A stretch of DNA of 64,000 bases, taken from the NCBI GenBank assembly GCA_900548895.1, contig URLZ01000002.1, forward strand, positions 45,166 through 109,165, in the 5' to 3' direction. The DNA comes from an uncultured Akkermansia sp. GTDB taxonomy: Bacteria; Verrucomicrobiota; Verrucomicrobiia; Verrucomicrobiales; Akkermansiaceae. Of this stretch, positions 24,815-32,326 are shown one piece after another. Each line of letters starts with the position of its first letter. The stretch's first letter is position 1. The notes below the pieces were generated by a model. That model had not been told where the DNA came from and did not search any database. It worked only from the letters and a program-made list of their open reading frames with translations. The position numbers and the translations under genes are program-made.

Positions 24815-26461
24815 TCAGGGCTCGGCAGGGTCTTGGACGGGCTCGGCAGGGTCGGCTGCGGGTGCTCCGCGGTGGCGGTGCAGGTGGTAGATGAAGGCGT
24901 CCGTCAGGGCGTTCCAGCTGGCTTCGATGAGGTCGGCCGAGACGCCGACGGTGGTGCGGCTGAAGCCGCCGTCGCTCGAGTCGATGAGCACGCGGACGCT
25001 GCCGGGGCCGACGGTGCAGCCGGCTTCGCCCAGCCCGGCAAGGACGCGCACTTTGTAGTCGATGAGGTTGAGGCCCTCCAGCTCGGGGTAGAAGGGCAGC
25101 AGGGCGCGGCGCAGGGCGCGCTCGAGTGCGTCGACGGGGCCGAGGCCGCTGGCGGCGACGTGGGTGGTGTGGCCGTTGACGTCGAGCTTGAGGCAGGCTT
25201 CAATGGCCATTTCCGGGTCTTTTTCCGTGTGGGAGTTGATGACGTAGAAGCGCTTGACGGAGAAATACTCGGGGATTTGCCCGAGGTGGCGCCGCAGCAG
25301 CAGCTCGGCGCTGGCTTCGGCGGCGGCGTAGTCGTAGCCGCGCGAGGCGTTTTCCTTGATGATGGAGCTCAGCTCGGCCAGGGCGGGGCTGTCGGCGGGC
25401 AGGTCGATGCCGAGGCGCTTGGCCAGCGCGCTGATGTTGCTCTTGCCGCCCTGCTGGCTGATGAGGATGCGGCGGGTGTTGCCGATGCTCTCGGGGCTGA
25501 TGTGTTCGTAGAGTTCGGAGTTTTTGTTGACGGCGCTGACGTGGATGCCGCCTTTGTGGGCGAAGGCGGCGTTGCCGACGAAGGGCTGCCACTTGTTGGG
25601 CGCGATGTTGGCGATGTCGCAGACGGCGTAGGAGAGGGGGGCGAGCCCGCGCAGGGCGGCGGCGTCGATGTGCCTGCTGCTGTGGCCGGGGCTCTTGAGC
25701 AGGAGGTTCGGGATGATGGTGCAGAGGTCTGCGTTGCCGCAGCGCTCGCCGATGCCGTTGATGGTGCCTTGGATGAGTTCGGCTCCGGCGGCGACGGCGG
25801 CGAGGGTGTTGGCGACGGCGAGGCCGCAGTCGTTGTGGGCGTGGATGCCGATGCGGGCCTGCGGGAGCTCGCGGCGCACGCGCGCGATGATGGCGCTGAT
25901 GTCTTCGGGCATGCTGCCGCCGTTGGTGTCGCAGAGGGTCAGCACGGCGGCGCCGTTCTCGTGCGCGGCTCGCAGGGTGGCGAGGGCGTAGTCGGCGTCG
26001 CGCTTGAAGCCGTCGAAGAAGTGTTCGGCGTCGTAGATGAGCTCTTCCTTGCGCGCTTTGAGCCAGGCGACGGAGTCGGCAATGAGGGCGAGGTTCTCTT
26101 CGCGGGTGATGCCCAGGGCGATGCGGACGTGCTGCGGGCAGCTTTTGCCGAAGATGGTGATGACGGGGGCGCAGCAGGCGGCCAGGGCCTGCATGGTGGC
26201 GTCTTGCTCGGGGCGATGGCCGGCGCGGTGCGTGCTGCCGAAGGCGGCGAGGCGCGCCTTGCGGAGCTGCAGGTCTCGCGCCTGTTCAAAGGCGGCGCTG
26301 TCGACTTTGTTGGCGCCGGGCCAGCCGAGCTCGATGTAGTCCATGCCCAGGTCGTCGAGGCGGCGGGCGATGGAGAGTTTGTCACGGACGCTGAAGTCGA
26401 CGCCGTCGCTTTGGGCGCCGTCGCGCAGGGTGGTGTCATACCAAGTGAGAAGCCGGGTCAT
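24815..26461 (-). CDS. cimA: (R)-citramalate synthase CimA-like
   Basis: A 548-residue enzyme of the isopropylmalate/citramalate synthase family. It condenses acetyl-CoA with pyruvate, opening the threonine-independent route to isoleucine. The TIM barrel has YDTTLRDGAQSDGV, LCDTNGGSMPE and the metal site GIHAHNDCGLAVANT, then GERCGNADL. The linker has AFAHKGGIHVSAV and the C-terminal regulatory domain follows (about 400-530, DYKVRVL, SSDGGFSRTTVGVS). Length and the GAQSDGVDFSV signature fit the long CimA class rather than LeuA. It ends in a Pro/Ala/Asp/Glu tail. The upstream promoter gives a very short leader. Confidence 0.88.
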   Translation of the reverse strand: MTRLLTWYDTTLRDGAQSDGVDFSVRDKLSIARRLDDLGMDYIELGWPGANKVDSAAFEQARDLQLRKARLAAFGSTHRAGHRPEQDATMQALAACCAPVITIFGKSCPQHVRIALGITREENLALIADSVAWLKARKEELIYDAEHFFDGFKRDADYALATLRAAHENGAAVLTLCDTNGGSMPEDISAIIARVRRELPQARIGIHAHNDCGLAVANTLAAVAAGAELIQGTINGIGERCGNADLCTIIPNLLLKSPGHSSRHIDAAALRGLAPLSYAVCDIANIAPNKWQPFVGNAAFAHKGGIHVSAVNKNSELYEHISPESIGNTRRILISQQGGKSNISALAKRLGIDLPADSPALAELSSIIKENASRGYDYAAAEASAELLLRRHLGQIPEYFSVKRFYVINSHTEKDPEMAIEACLKLDVNGHTTHVAASGLGPVDALERALRRALLPFYPELEGLNLIDYKVRVLAGLGEAGCTVGPGSVRVLIDSSDGGFSRTTVGVSADLIEASWNALTDAFIYHLHRHRGAPAADPAEPVQDPAEP

Positions 26462-26475
26462 GGTGCTGTCTTCTG

Positions 26476-26504
26476 TTTGTAGTGCAAAGGGGCGAAAGGG
26501 TCAA
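26476..26504 (-). promoter_or_regulatory. Promoter of cimA
   Basis: TTGACC-N17-TACAAA on the minus strand, with the ATG 14 nt past the -10, so the leader is about 7 nt. The -35 reaches into the 3' end of the upstream gene. Confidence 0.6.
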
Positions 26505-27313
26505 GTCTGCTCTGTGTCCGCGGGGGGGCGGTTGCGGTTTTGCCGCCGGTGGCGGGGGCGGTCGGCGTGGGTGCCGGTGAGGCCGCTGGCGCGCTCGTCG
26601 GCGCGCTGCTTCCAGAGGGGGATGTCGCTGTGCCGCGCGCGGCGGCGGCGCTTTTCCTGCTGTTTTTCGCGCCAGCGCTTCTGCTCGCGCTCGGCCTTGC
26701 GGGCGTTCTCGCGCTCGCGGGCGAGGCGGGCTTCCTCCAGCCGCTTGGTGATGCGCGCGGAGTGTTCACCGCCGGCGGGGGTGATGGTCCAGGGGCCGTG
26801 CCCGCCCGATTCGGTGATGGGCAGGCAGAGCATGTTGGGGTCGATGAAGTGGATTTGTCGGTAGAGCAGGTCTCGGATGGTGGAGAGCAGGGCTTTGGGC
26901 GGGAAGAGGCCGGTGCTGCCCAGCTCGATGGTGAAGGCGATGCGGATGTGGCGGGCTTGCAGGCTCATGCGCGCGATTTCGCGCAGGCTGATGCCCTCGG
27001 CCGGGGTTTCCTCGGGCGCGCAGAGGGCGGCGGTGCGCAGCAGAAAGAGGCAGTCGCGCACTTTGCGGCAGAGTTTTTCAACGAGTTCGCGCACTTTGGG
27101 GCGGGCGTTGAAGCGGTAGTCTTTCACCTCGATGAGCCAGAGCTCTTTTTTGCCGGGGTGATAGAGGACGAAGTCCATCTCTTTGCAGCTGTTGCAGAAG
27201 TTCTGAGCGTGGTGCGAGTAAAAGGGGGAGCACTCGAAGCGACAGACGTAGTATCCGGCTTCAAAGTTGAAGCGGTAGAGTCCTTCCACACAGCTGGTGC
27301 CGGCTTGAAACAC
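26501..27313 (-). CDS. PD-(D/E)XK-like protein with basic C-terminal tail, partner of the AAA ATPase
   Basis: A 270-residue protein if the GTG at 27313 is the start; no ATG occurs before M46, which would remove conserved-looking sequence. The N-terminal part contains C24-x3-C28-x11-C40-x2-C43, a possible zinc site, directly before the nuclease-like core MDFVLYH...LWLIEVKDY with D47 and E62-x-K64, the PD-(D/E)XK pattern. Residues about 65-180 are a mixed alpha/beta domain. The last about 75 residues are extremely rich in Arg, Lys, Glu and Gln, suggesting nucleic-acid binding. It follows the AAA ATPase gene by 53 nt on the same strand. A nuclease role is inferred, not shown. Confidence 0.68.
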   Translation of the reverse strand: MFQAGTSCVEGLYRFNFEAGYYVCRFECSPFYSHHAQNFCNSCKEMDFVLYHPGKKELWLIEVKDYRFNARPKVRELVEKLCRKVRDCLFLLRTAALCAPEETPAEGISLREIARMSLQARHIRIAFTIELGSTGLFPPKALLSTIRDLLYRQIHFIDPNMLCLPITESGGHGPWTITPAGGEHSARITKRLEEARLARERENARKAEREQKRWREKQQEKRRRRARHSDIPLWKQRADERASGLTGTHADRPRHRRQNRNRPPADTEQT

Positions 27314-27366
27314 GGGAATCGGGAGGGAAAATTGCGGGGGAGAGGCGACGGGAAGGGTGGGGCTGT

Positions 27367-28452
27367 TCAGTAAGGGCGATCGTCCATGCCCATGCTCAGG
27401 TAGCGGTCGGCCTGCTCGCTCTCGGCGTCGAGGCTCTCCAGCGGGGAGATGTCGCTGAGTTGGTCTCCGGAGCTGCAGCGCACGCCCTCGCGGCTGTTGG
27501 CGGGGGGCTGCAGGCCGATGTAGCGCCGCGTGAGGTGGCGGTTGCCCGGCTCGGCGAGTTGGATGACGAGCTCGCGCAGCAGGAAGAGGCTGTGCGTGGT
27601 GATCATGAGTTGGATGCCGGCGCGGCAGAGCCCCGTCATCATGCCGACGATGGCGGGCATGTGGCTGGTGTTGAGGTTCATCTCCGGCTCGTCCCAGAAG
27701 AGGGCCGTGCCCGGGCGCACGGTGCCGTTGCCCAGCAGCAGCCCGAGGGTGCCGATGCGCTTGAAGCCCTCGGCGACGAGGTTGAGCTCCAGCGGCTCCT
27801 GCCCGGCGCGCCGGAGGTAGAAGCGGCCGTTGATGCGCAGCAGGCGCCCCGAGAGCAGTTTTTCGATGCTCTGCATCACGTGGCGCAGGGCTCCGTGCAG
27901 CGGTGCGCTGCCGGGCTCGTCCTCCAGCGCGCTGCACAGCTCCCAGCTCGCCGAATCGAGCAGCTCCGGGTAGCGCTTGCCGGCCTGCATGTAGCAGGGG
28001 TAGATGGAGAGGACTTCGCGCGGCGAGATGAAGACGGCGTTTTCGCTCAGGTAGCGCTGCGGGGCGCGGGTGATGTGCAGGCCCTCCTCCTCGCGCCCGG
28101 CGGTGAAGGTGAAGTCGAGGTCGGCGGTGCCGAGCGGGACGTGGTGCCCCTCCAGCGAGGCGCGGATCCGCGCCTCGCCGTTGCCGCGGTTGCGGGCCGT
28201 CAGGGCGCTCAGATCGTGCGTGCCGAAGACGCGCAGCAGGATCTGGCGCAGGCGCTTCTCCTCGGCCCAGACTTCGGGCAGCTCGCGCCGGCTGCTGCCG
28301 CTGCCCCAGCGGCTCAGGGCGTAACAGAGCTTCATGAGGTGGCTCTTGCCCGAATCGTTGCCGCCGACGATGACGTTGATTCCGGGCACGAAGCTGAAGC
28401 TTTCTCTCTGCGGAAATACGGTGAAGCCTTCTGCTGCAAGCTGTCTGATCAT
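27367..28452 (-). CDS. AAA ATPase of the AAA_15/AAA_21 (OLD/RecF-like) type
   Basis: A 361-residue ABC-type AAA ATPase. Walker A is GGNDSGKSHLMK (about 35-46), in the usual setting after FSFVPGINVIVG. The Walker B region is ALFWDEPEMNLN and the H-loop is MITTHSLFLLREL. The middle part carries the AAA_21 hallmarks (ELNLVAEGFKRIGTLGLLL). There is no TOPRIM domain, unlike OLD. It is the first gene of a two-gene unit with the PD-(D/E)XK-like protein. ATPase plus nuclease pairs of this sort are frequent in phage-defence loci, so defence is a reasonable guess. The promoter fixes the start at 28452. Confidence 0.85.
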   Translation of the reverse strand: MIRQLAAEGFTVFPQRESFSFVPGINVIVGGNDSGKSHLMKLCYALSRWGSGSSRRELPEVWAEEKRLRQILLRVFGTHDLSALTARNRGNGEARIRASLEGHHVPLGTADLDFTFTAGREEEGLHITRAPQRYLSENAVFISPREVLSIYPCYMQAGKRYPELLDSASWELCSALEDEPGSAPLHGALRHVMQSIEKLLSGRLLRINGRFYLRRAGQEPLELNLVAEGFKRIGTLGLLLGNGTVRPGTALFWDEPEMNLNTSHMPAIVGMMTGLCRAGIQLMITTHSLFLLRELVIQLAEPGNRHLTRRYIGLQPPANSREGVRCSSGDQLSDISPLESLDAESEQADRYLSMGMDDRPY

Positions 28453-28462
28453 CGCGGCTGCC

Positions 28463-28491
28463 ATCCTAGCACAGGTTGCGCGCCGAATCAA
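28463..28491 (-). promoter_or_regulatory. Promoter of the AAA/PD-(D/E)XK unit
   Basis: TTGATT-N17-TAGGAT on the minus strand, with the ATG 10 nt past the -10. It overlaps the other upstream ATGs in frame. Confidence 0.65.
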
Positions 28492-28552
28492 GCTTGCTGT
28501 TGCGCGCAGCAGCGGCGGGCGGTGACTGTTGGGCGGAGTTCTCTTTTTGCAC

Positions 28553-28581
28553 TTGCATGGGCGTGCGGGCTGCGCTAAAGT
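28553..28581 (+). promoter_or_regulatory. Promoter of the PEGA lipoprotein gene (leaderless type)
   Basis: TTGCAT-N17-TAAAGT, with the ATG 6 nt past the -10. It diverges from the AAA promoter 62 nt away. Confidence 0.6.
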
Positions 28582-28587
28582 GGGGGC

Positions 28588-29052
28588 ATGACGCGCTGCC
28601 CCCTCCTGCTGACGGCTCTCACGACTCTCGCCCTGTGCTCCTGCTACGGACCCAAGGAGCTCACCATCAAGTCGACGCCGCCCGGCGCGACGGTGCGCAT
28701 CAACGGCGCTGTGCTCCCCGGTACGACGCCGATGGTCACGGAGGTGAAGCAGTCGTCGGATCTCGGTATCGTGGTGCAGAAGCCCGGCTACAAGGTGGCT
28801 TCGACGAAGATTGAGACCAAGCCCAGCTTCTGGCTCGGCTTGCTCTGGACGCAGAAGGACCCCTGGGCCCGCTACATTGAGGAAGATGAGGTGGTGATTC
28901 CGCTGGAGAAGATTCAGACGCCGGAGACCTACACGCCGGCGACGCTTCCCCCGTACTCCGGAGGCGGCGGTGTGACAAGTGATATCTTCGCCACGCCGGC
29001 GCGGCCTGCGATCTCTGAGGAGGCGCCCAAGCTCTCACCCATGCCGGATTGA
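28588..29052 (+). CDS. PEGA-domain lipoprotein
   Basis: A 154-residue outer-membrane or periplasmic lipoprotein. The signal peptide ends LCSC (Cys19). A PEGA domain follows (about 25-65): LTIKSTPPGATVRINGAVLPGTTP, then IVVQKPGYK. Then comes a hydrophobic stretch, FWLGLLW, and a Pro/Thr/Gly-rich tail. PEGA domains occur on many bacterial surface proteins; the function is unknown. It sits between the divergent AAA unit and the ribosomal genes. Confidence 0.82.
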   Translation: MTRCPLLLTALTTLALCSCYGPKELTIKSTPPGATVRINGAVLPGTTPMVTEVKQSSDLGIVVQKPGYKVASTKIETKPSFWLGLLWTQKDPWARYIEEDEVVIPLEKIQTPETYTPATLPPYSGGGGVTSDIFATPARPAISEEAPKLSPMPD

Positions 29053-29164
29053 GCGGTGACACCCTGCACGCGGCTTTGAGCTCTACTCGCGCGCGGCGAG
29101 AGGAAAGGGGGAGATGCGGTAAACCCCAAAATTATCCAAAGATGTAATTTTGGTGAAATTTTGC

Positions 29165-29192
29165 TTGCATCTTGTCAGAAAGGGGGTATAGT
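29165..29192 (+). promoter_or_regulatory. Promoter of rpsM-rpsK-rpsD
   Basis: TTGCAT-N16-TATAGT, implying a leader of about 60 nt, long compared with the leaderless genes around it. Confidence 0.55.
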
Positions 29193-29207
29193 TCCCCCAC
29201 GCCCATC

Positions 29208-29227
29208 GCGCTGCCGCGAGGTGGCGC
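29208..29227 (+). promoter_or_regulatory. Hairpin with GNRA-type loop in the rpsM leader
   Basis: GCGCTGCC/GGTGGCGC pairs over 8 bp with two G-U wobbles, closed by a GCGA tetraloop. It lies in the leader of the operon that encodes S4, the usual autoregulator of such operons. An S4-binding role is an inference. Confidence 0.45.
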
Positions 29228-29257
29228 GATTCAGAGATTCAACACAGATATACCATT

Positions 29258-29629
29258 ATGGCTCGTCTTTTCGGTATCGAAATACCCAATGAGAAGCGTG
29301 TTGAGGCCTCCCTTTGCTACATCTACGGCATCGGGCCCTCCACCGCCAAGAAGGTGCTCGAGCAGGCCGGCATTTCCCCCGACCTCCGCACGGGTACGCT
29401 TTCTGACGCCCAGCTGACGAAGATTGTTCAGGCAATCACCAGCAACAACATCCTCATCGAGGGTGACCTCCGTCGTGAGAAGCAGCTGGCTCTCAAGCGT
29501 CTCACCAGCATCAACTGCCTGCGCGGCATCCGCCATCGCAAGGGTCTGCCCGTTCGCGGTCAGCGCACCCGCACGAATGCCCGCACTCGCAAGGGCCGCA
29601 AGAAGACCGTCGGCGCCAAGAAGTCCTGA
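29258..29629 (+). CDS. rpsM: 30S ribosomal protein S13
   Basis: A head-of-30S protein contacting tRNA and the 50S subunit, 123 residues, normal length. It shows MARLFGIEIPNEKRVEASLCYIYGIG, RREKQLALKRLTSINCLRGIRHRKGLPVRGQRT and the basic C-terminal tail TRTNARTRKGRKKTVGAKK. Its start has a purine-poor upstream region without a clear Shine-Dalgarno. The stop is 27 nt before rpsK. No rpmJ or infA gene precedes it. Confidence 0.98.
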   Translation: MARLFGIEIPNEKRVEASLCYIYGIGPSTAKKVLEQAGISPDLRTGTLSDAQLTKIVQAITSNNILIEGDLRREKQLALKRLTSINCLRGIRHRKGLPVRGQRTRTNARTRKGRKKTVGAKKS

Positions 29630-29656
29630 GTTAACCTTTAATGAATGATACTGAAA

Positions 29657-30181
29657 ATGGCTGAAGAAACCATTAAGGAAGAAGTGAAGAGCACGGAGGC
29701 TGCCGCCCCCGCCGCCCCCGCCGCTCCCGCTGCCGAGCAGAAGAAGCCTGAGCAGCGCCGCGATATCTTTGCCGAGCTCGGTCTCGCCGATGACGAGGAG
29801 AAGGTGAAGATTCTCAAGGCCAAGGGCAGCAAGAACGTGACCCGCGGCATCGTCCACATCTCCTCCACCTTCAACAACACGGTGGTGAGCGTGACGGACC
29901 TCAAGGGCAACGTGATCGGCTGGTCCTCCGCCGGCAAGCTCAATTTCAAGGGCAGCCGCAAGAGCACGGCTTATGCCGGCCAGGTGGTGTGCCAGGATGC
30001 CTGCCGCCAGGCGATGGGCCACGGCCTCAAGGAGGTCGAGGTTCGCGTGAAGGGGCCGGGCTCGGGTCGTGAGTCGGCCGTTCGTGCCGTGCAGGCCATC
30101 GGTCTGGAGATCTCCTCCATTGCTGACGTGACGCCCATTCCCCACAATGGCTGCCGTCCTCCCAAGGCTCGCCGCGCCTGA
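29657..30181 (+). CDS. rpsK: 30S ribosomal protein S11 with N-terminal extension
   Basis: S11 forms the 30S platform. The core starts near residue 52 ([24 protein letters not shown]) and runs to the usual C-terminus [11 protein letters not shown]. It is preceded by about 50 extra residues: an acidic stretch, an Ala/Pro run ([12 protein letters not shown]) and a charged linker [18 protein letters not shown]. At 174 residues it is clearly longer than the usual about 129. Two in-frame ATGs (29645 and 29657) differ by four residues. The extension is discussed as a finding. Confidence 0.95.
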   Translation: MAEETIKEEVKSTEAAAPAAPAAPAAEQKKPEQRRDIFAELGLADDEEKVKILKAKGSKNVTRGIVHISSTFNNTVVSVTDLKGNVIGWSSAGKLNFKGSRKSTAYAGQVVCQDACRQAMGHGLKEVEVRVKGPGSGRESAVRAVQAIGLEISSIADVTPIPHNGCRPPKARRA

Positions 30182-30217
30182 TGTTTCACTGATTCAACCT
30201 GAAAGATTTTTACAATT

Positions 30218-30829
30218 ATGGCTCGTTACACAGGTCCTACCGCCAAGATCAGCCGCCGTTTCGGCGTTGAGCTCTTCGGTGCCAGCAAGGCTTTTGCCCG
30301 CCGTCCCTTCCCCCCGGGTCAGCACGGCGCCCGCGCCGGCCGCAAGAAGAAGTCCGATTACGGCATCATGCTCGCCGAGAAGCAGAAGCTGCGCTTCATG
30401 TACGGTGTGCTCGAAGGCCAGTTCCGCAAGTATTATGAGGAGGCCAGCCGTCGCCGTGGCGTGACGGGCGAGATCCTTCTCCAGCTTCTCGAACTCCGCC
30501 TTGACAACATCATCTACCGCCTCAACTTCGCCAACACGCGCGCCGCTGCCCGCCAGATGGTCAGCCACGGCCACGTGATGGTCAACGGCCGCAAGGTGAA
30601 TGTTCCCTCCTACTGCTGCAAGCCCGGCGACGTGGTGACGATCGCCGCCAAGGCCCGCTCTCAGGCTCTCGCCAACCGCTTCGTCGAGCTCGCCGCCAAC
30701 GCGACGACGCCGGAGTGGCTCGAGGTCGATGCCTCGAAGCTCACGGGCAAGGTGCAGCGCATCCCCTCCATGGAGGAGATTGCCCCGATCGTGAACGTGC
30801 AGCTCATCGTTGAGCTCTACTCTCGCTGA
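30218..30829 (+). CDS. rpsD: 30S ribosomal protein S4
   Basis: A 30S assembly protein and mRNA-entry helicase component, 203 residues. The N-terminus MARYTGPTAKISRRFG lacks the zinc Cys cluster (the C-minus form). The S4 RNA-binding domain (about 93-155) reads RLDNIIYRLNFANTRAAARQMVSHGHVMVNGRKV. The C-terminus ends VNVQLIVELYSR. It is the last gene of the three-gene cluster: rpoA and rplQ, which usually follow, are absent. A hairpin terminator is 25 nt downstream. Confidence 0.98.
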   Translation: MARYTGPTAKISRRFGVELFGASKAFARRPFPPGQHGARAGRKKKSDYGIMLAEKQKLRFMYGVLEGQFRKYYEEASRRRGVTGEILLQLLELRLDNIIYRLNFANTRAAARQMVSHGHVMVNGRKVNVPSYCCKPGDVVTIAAKARSQALANRFVELAANATTPEWLEVDASKLTGKVQRIPSMEEIAPIVNVQLIVELYSR

Positions 30830-30853
30830 TCGGTCGCTTACACCGAAGCTTTC

Positions 30854-30887
30854 AAAGCTCTCTGCGGATGCGTCCGCAGGGGGCTTT
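30854..30887 (+). terminator. Hairpin after rpsD
   Basis: The arms AAAGCTCTCTGCGGA/TCCGCAGGGGGCTTT pair over 15 bp with two G-U, TGCG loop, then GTGTTGG. The U-tract is built partly into the stem. Confidence 0.65.
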
Positions 30888-31094
30888 GTGTTGGACGCCG
30901 CTCGGCGAGTACGTTCGGGAAGCTCGCCGGATCAACCCGCTCGGCAACCGGCGCGTAGATCGTTCGGTGACGCGGCTCGCTTTCGCACGGCGGGCGTGTT
31001 CGGGAGGTGGTTGGTTCGGAGTTGGTTCGCGCGGCGGGTGTGTTCGGGGAGCGCGAAGTGGCGAGGGGCGCTTGCCTGAGTGTGTCTTTCTTGC

Positions 31095-31122
31095 TTGACC
31101 TGTAGCCGCGTGCTGCTATAAT
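31095..31122 (+). promoter_or_regulatory. Promoter of the beta-lactamase gene (leaderless type)
   Basis: TTGACC-N16-TATAAT, with the ATG 6 nt past a perfect -10. Confidence 0.85.
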
Positions 31123-31128
31123 GCACGC

Positions 31129-32160
31129 ATGAATGCAGATATGCTGATGTTGGCGGCGGGGCTGTCCCTTTCTCTCTTCACGGGCCCGGCACTGGGCGAT
31201 GATTCGGGCGCGCAGGATGCTGCTGGCCGCGCTGCGGCGCCGACGGCGGTGATCTCTGAGGCAGAGGAGGCGCCGGTGGTATCCGAGCTGTCTAATGCAG
31301 ATAATGCAGACCGTTCGATGTCGGCTCGCTTGGGGAAGCTGCGGGCTGAGTTGGAGGCTTTGCCGGGGATGCAGCGCGCGCGTGTGGGTGTGGCACTGCT
31401 GGTGGACGGGCGCGATGAGCTGCTGCTGGGCAATCGCCCAGATTATCCGCTGATGAGCGTGGTGAAGTTGCCGCTGGCGATGGCGGTGCTCGATCGCCTG
31501 GAGCGTGAGGGACGTTCGCTCGATGAGCGGGTGCCCTTTGCGGCGAGCGAGTTGGCCACGGATACTTGGAGCCCGATGCGCGAGGCGTATCCGAAGGGCA
31601 GTGAGGAGCTGACGCTGCGAGATTTGCTGCTCTACGCGCTCCGGCAGAGCGACAACAATGCGACGGATTTGCTCTTTGCGCGCGTGGTGAGTCCGCGCGG
31701 GGTGATGGAGTATCTGCGCGGGCTGGGGCTGACGGAGCAGTCGATAGTGTTCACGGAGCGCGAGATGGGCGAAAAGCCGCTGCGCTGTCTGCAAAACACG
31801 ATGTCGCCGCGTTGTGCGGCGCAGTTGATGGAGCGTCTCGTGAGCGCTTCGGTGCTCTGCGAGCCGTCTCGCGCCTTTTTGATTGAGGCGCTCGAGGGCT
31901 GCCAAACCGGGCAGAATCGCATTGCCGCGGGGCTGAAGGGGATGCCGGTTGAGGCCATGGGCCACAAGACCGGCACGGGGCCCGTGTTGCCGGGGCGGGG
32001 GCTCATCGGCTATAACGATGTGGCCTTCGTGCGCCTGGCGAACGGTCACCGCTATGTGCTGGCGATTCTGGTGAAGGATTCGCAGATGGCACCGGCGGAG
32101 ACGGAGGCGCTGATGGCGTCCATTTCCGCCTACGTGGCGCGCTCTCTCAGCGTGCTCTGA
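31129..32160 (+). CDS. Class A-type serine beta-lactamase
   Basis: A 343-residue exported serine hydrolase that would open beta-lactam rings. The signal peptide ends near ALGDD; then comes a 40-residue low-complexity linker. The catalytic domain shows S110-V-V-K113 (SxxK), S174-D-N176 (SDN), the omega-loop Glu in TEREM (E210, aligned with NEAQM of subclass A2 enzymes) and H-K-T-G-T-G. All four active-site motifs are present, so activity is likely. Closest by motif are the Bacteroidetes-like CfxA/CblA/PER group (inference). No mobile element is next to it, so it appears to be chromosomal. Confidence 0.88.
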   Translation: MNADMLMLAAGLSLSLFTGPALGDDSGAQDAAGRAAAPTAVISEAEEAPVVSELSNADNADRSMSARLGKLRAELEALPGMQRARVGVALLVDGRDELLLGNRPDYPLMSVVKLPLAMAVLDRLEREGRSLDERVPFAASELATDTWSPMREAYPKGSEELTLRDLLLYALRQSDNNATDLLFARVVSPRGVMEYLRGLGLTEQSIVFTEREMGEKPLRCLQNTMSPRCAAQLMERLVSASVLCEPSRAFLIEALEGCQTGQNRIAAGLKGMPVEAMGHKTGTGPVLPGRGLIGYNDVAFVRLANGHRYVLAILVKDSQMAPAETEALMASISAYVARSLSVL

Positions 32161-32266
32161 CGCTGCCTCTGCGGGGAGTGGGGCGGCTTTGACTCTGCCG
32201 ACCAATCGCTCTCGCAGGCTTTGCCGAGGAGCCTGGACAGCCGTTTCTCTGTCGGCCGCATGGCGG

Positions 32267-32298
32267 AAAAAAGCGCGTGTCCCGTGCGGGACACGCGC
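32267..32298 (-). terminator. Intrinsic terminator of gpmI
   Basis: The perfect 11-bp stem GCGCGTGTCCC/GGGACACGCGC with a 4-nt loop is followed on the minus strand by six Ts. Confidence 0.92.
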
Positions 32299-32326
32299 CT
32301 GTTGTAGAGATTTCTCGAGACGAGCC

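Noticed and set aside
30888..31094. A missing rpoA or rplQ after rpsD
   Set aside because: No frame of suitable length or motif exists; the next coding sequence is the beta-lactamase with its own promoter.
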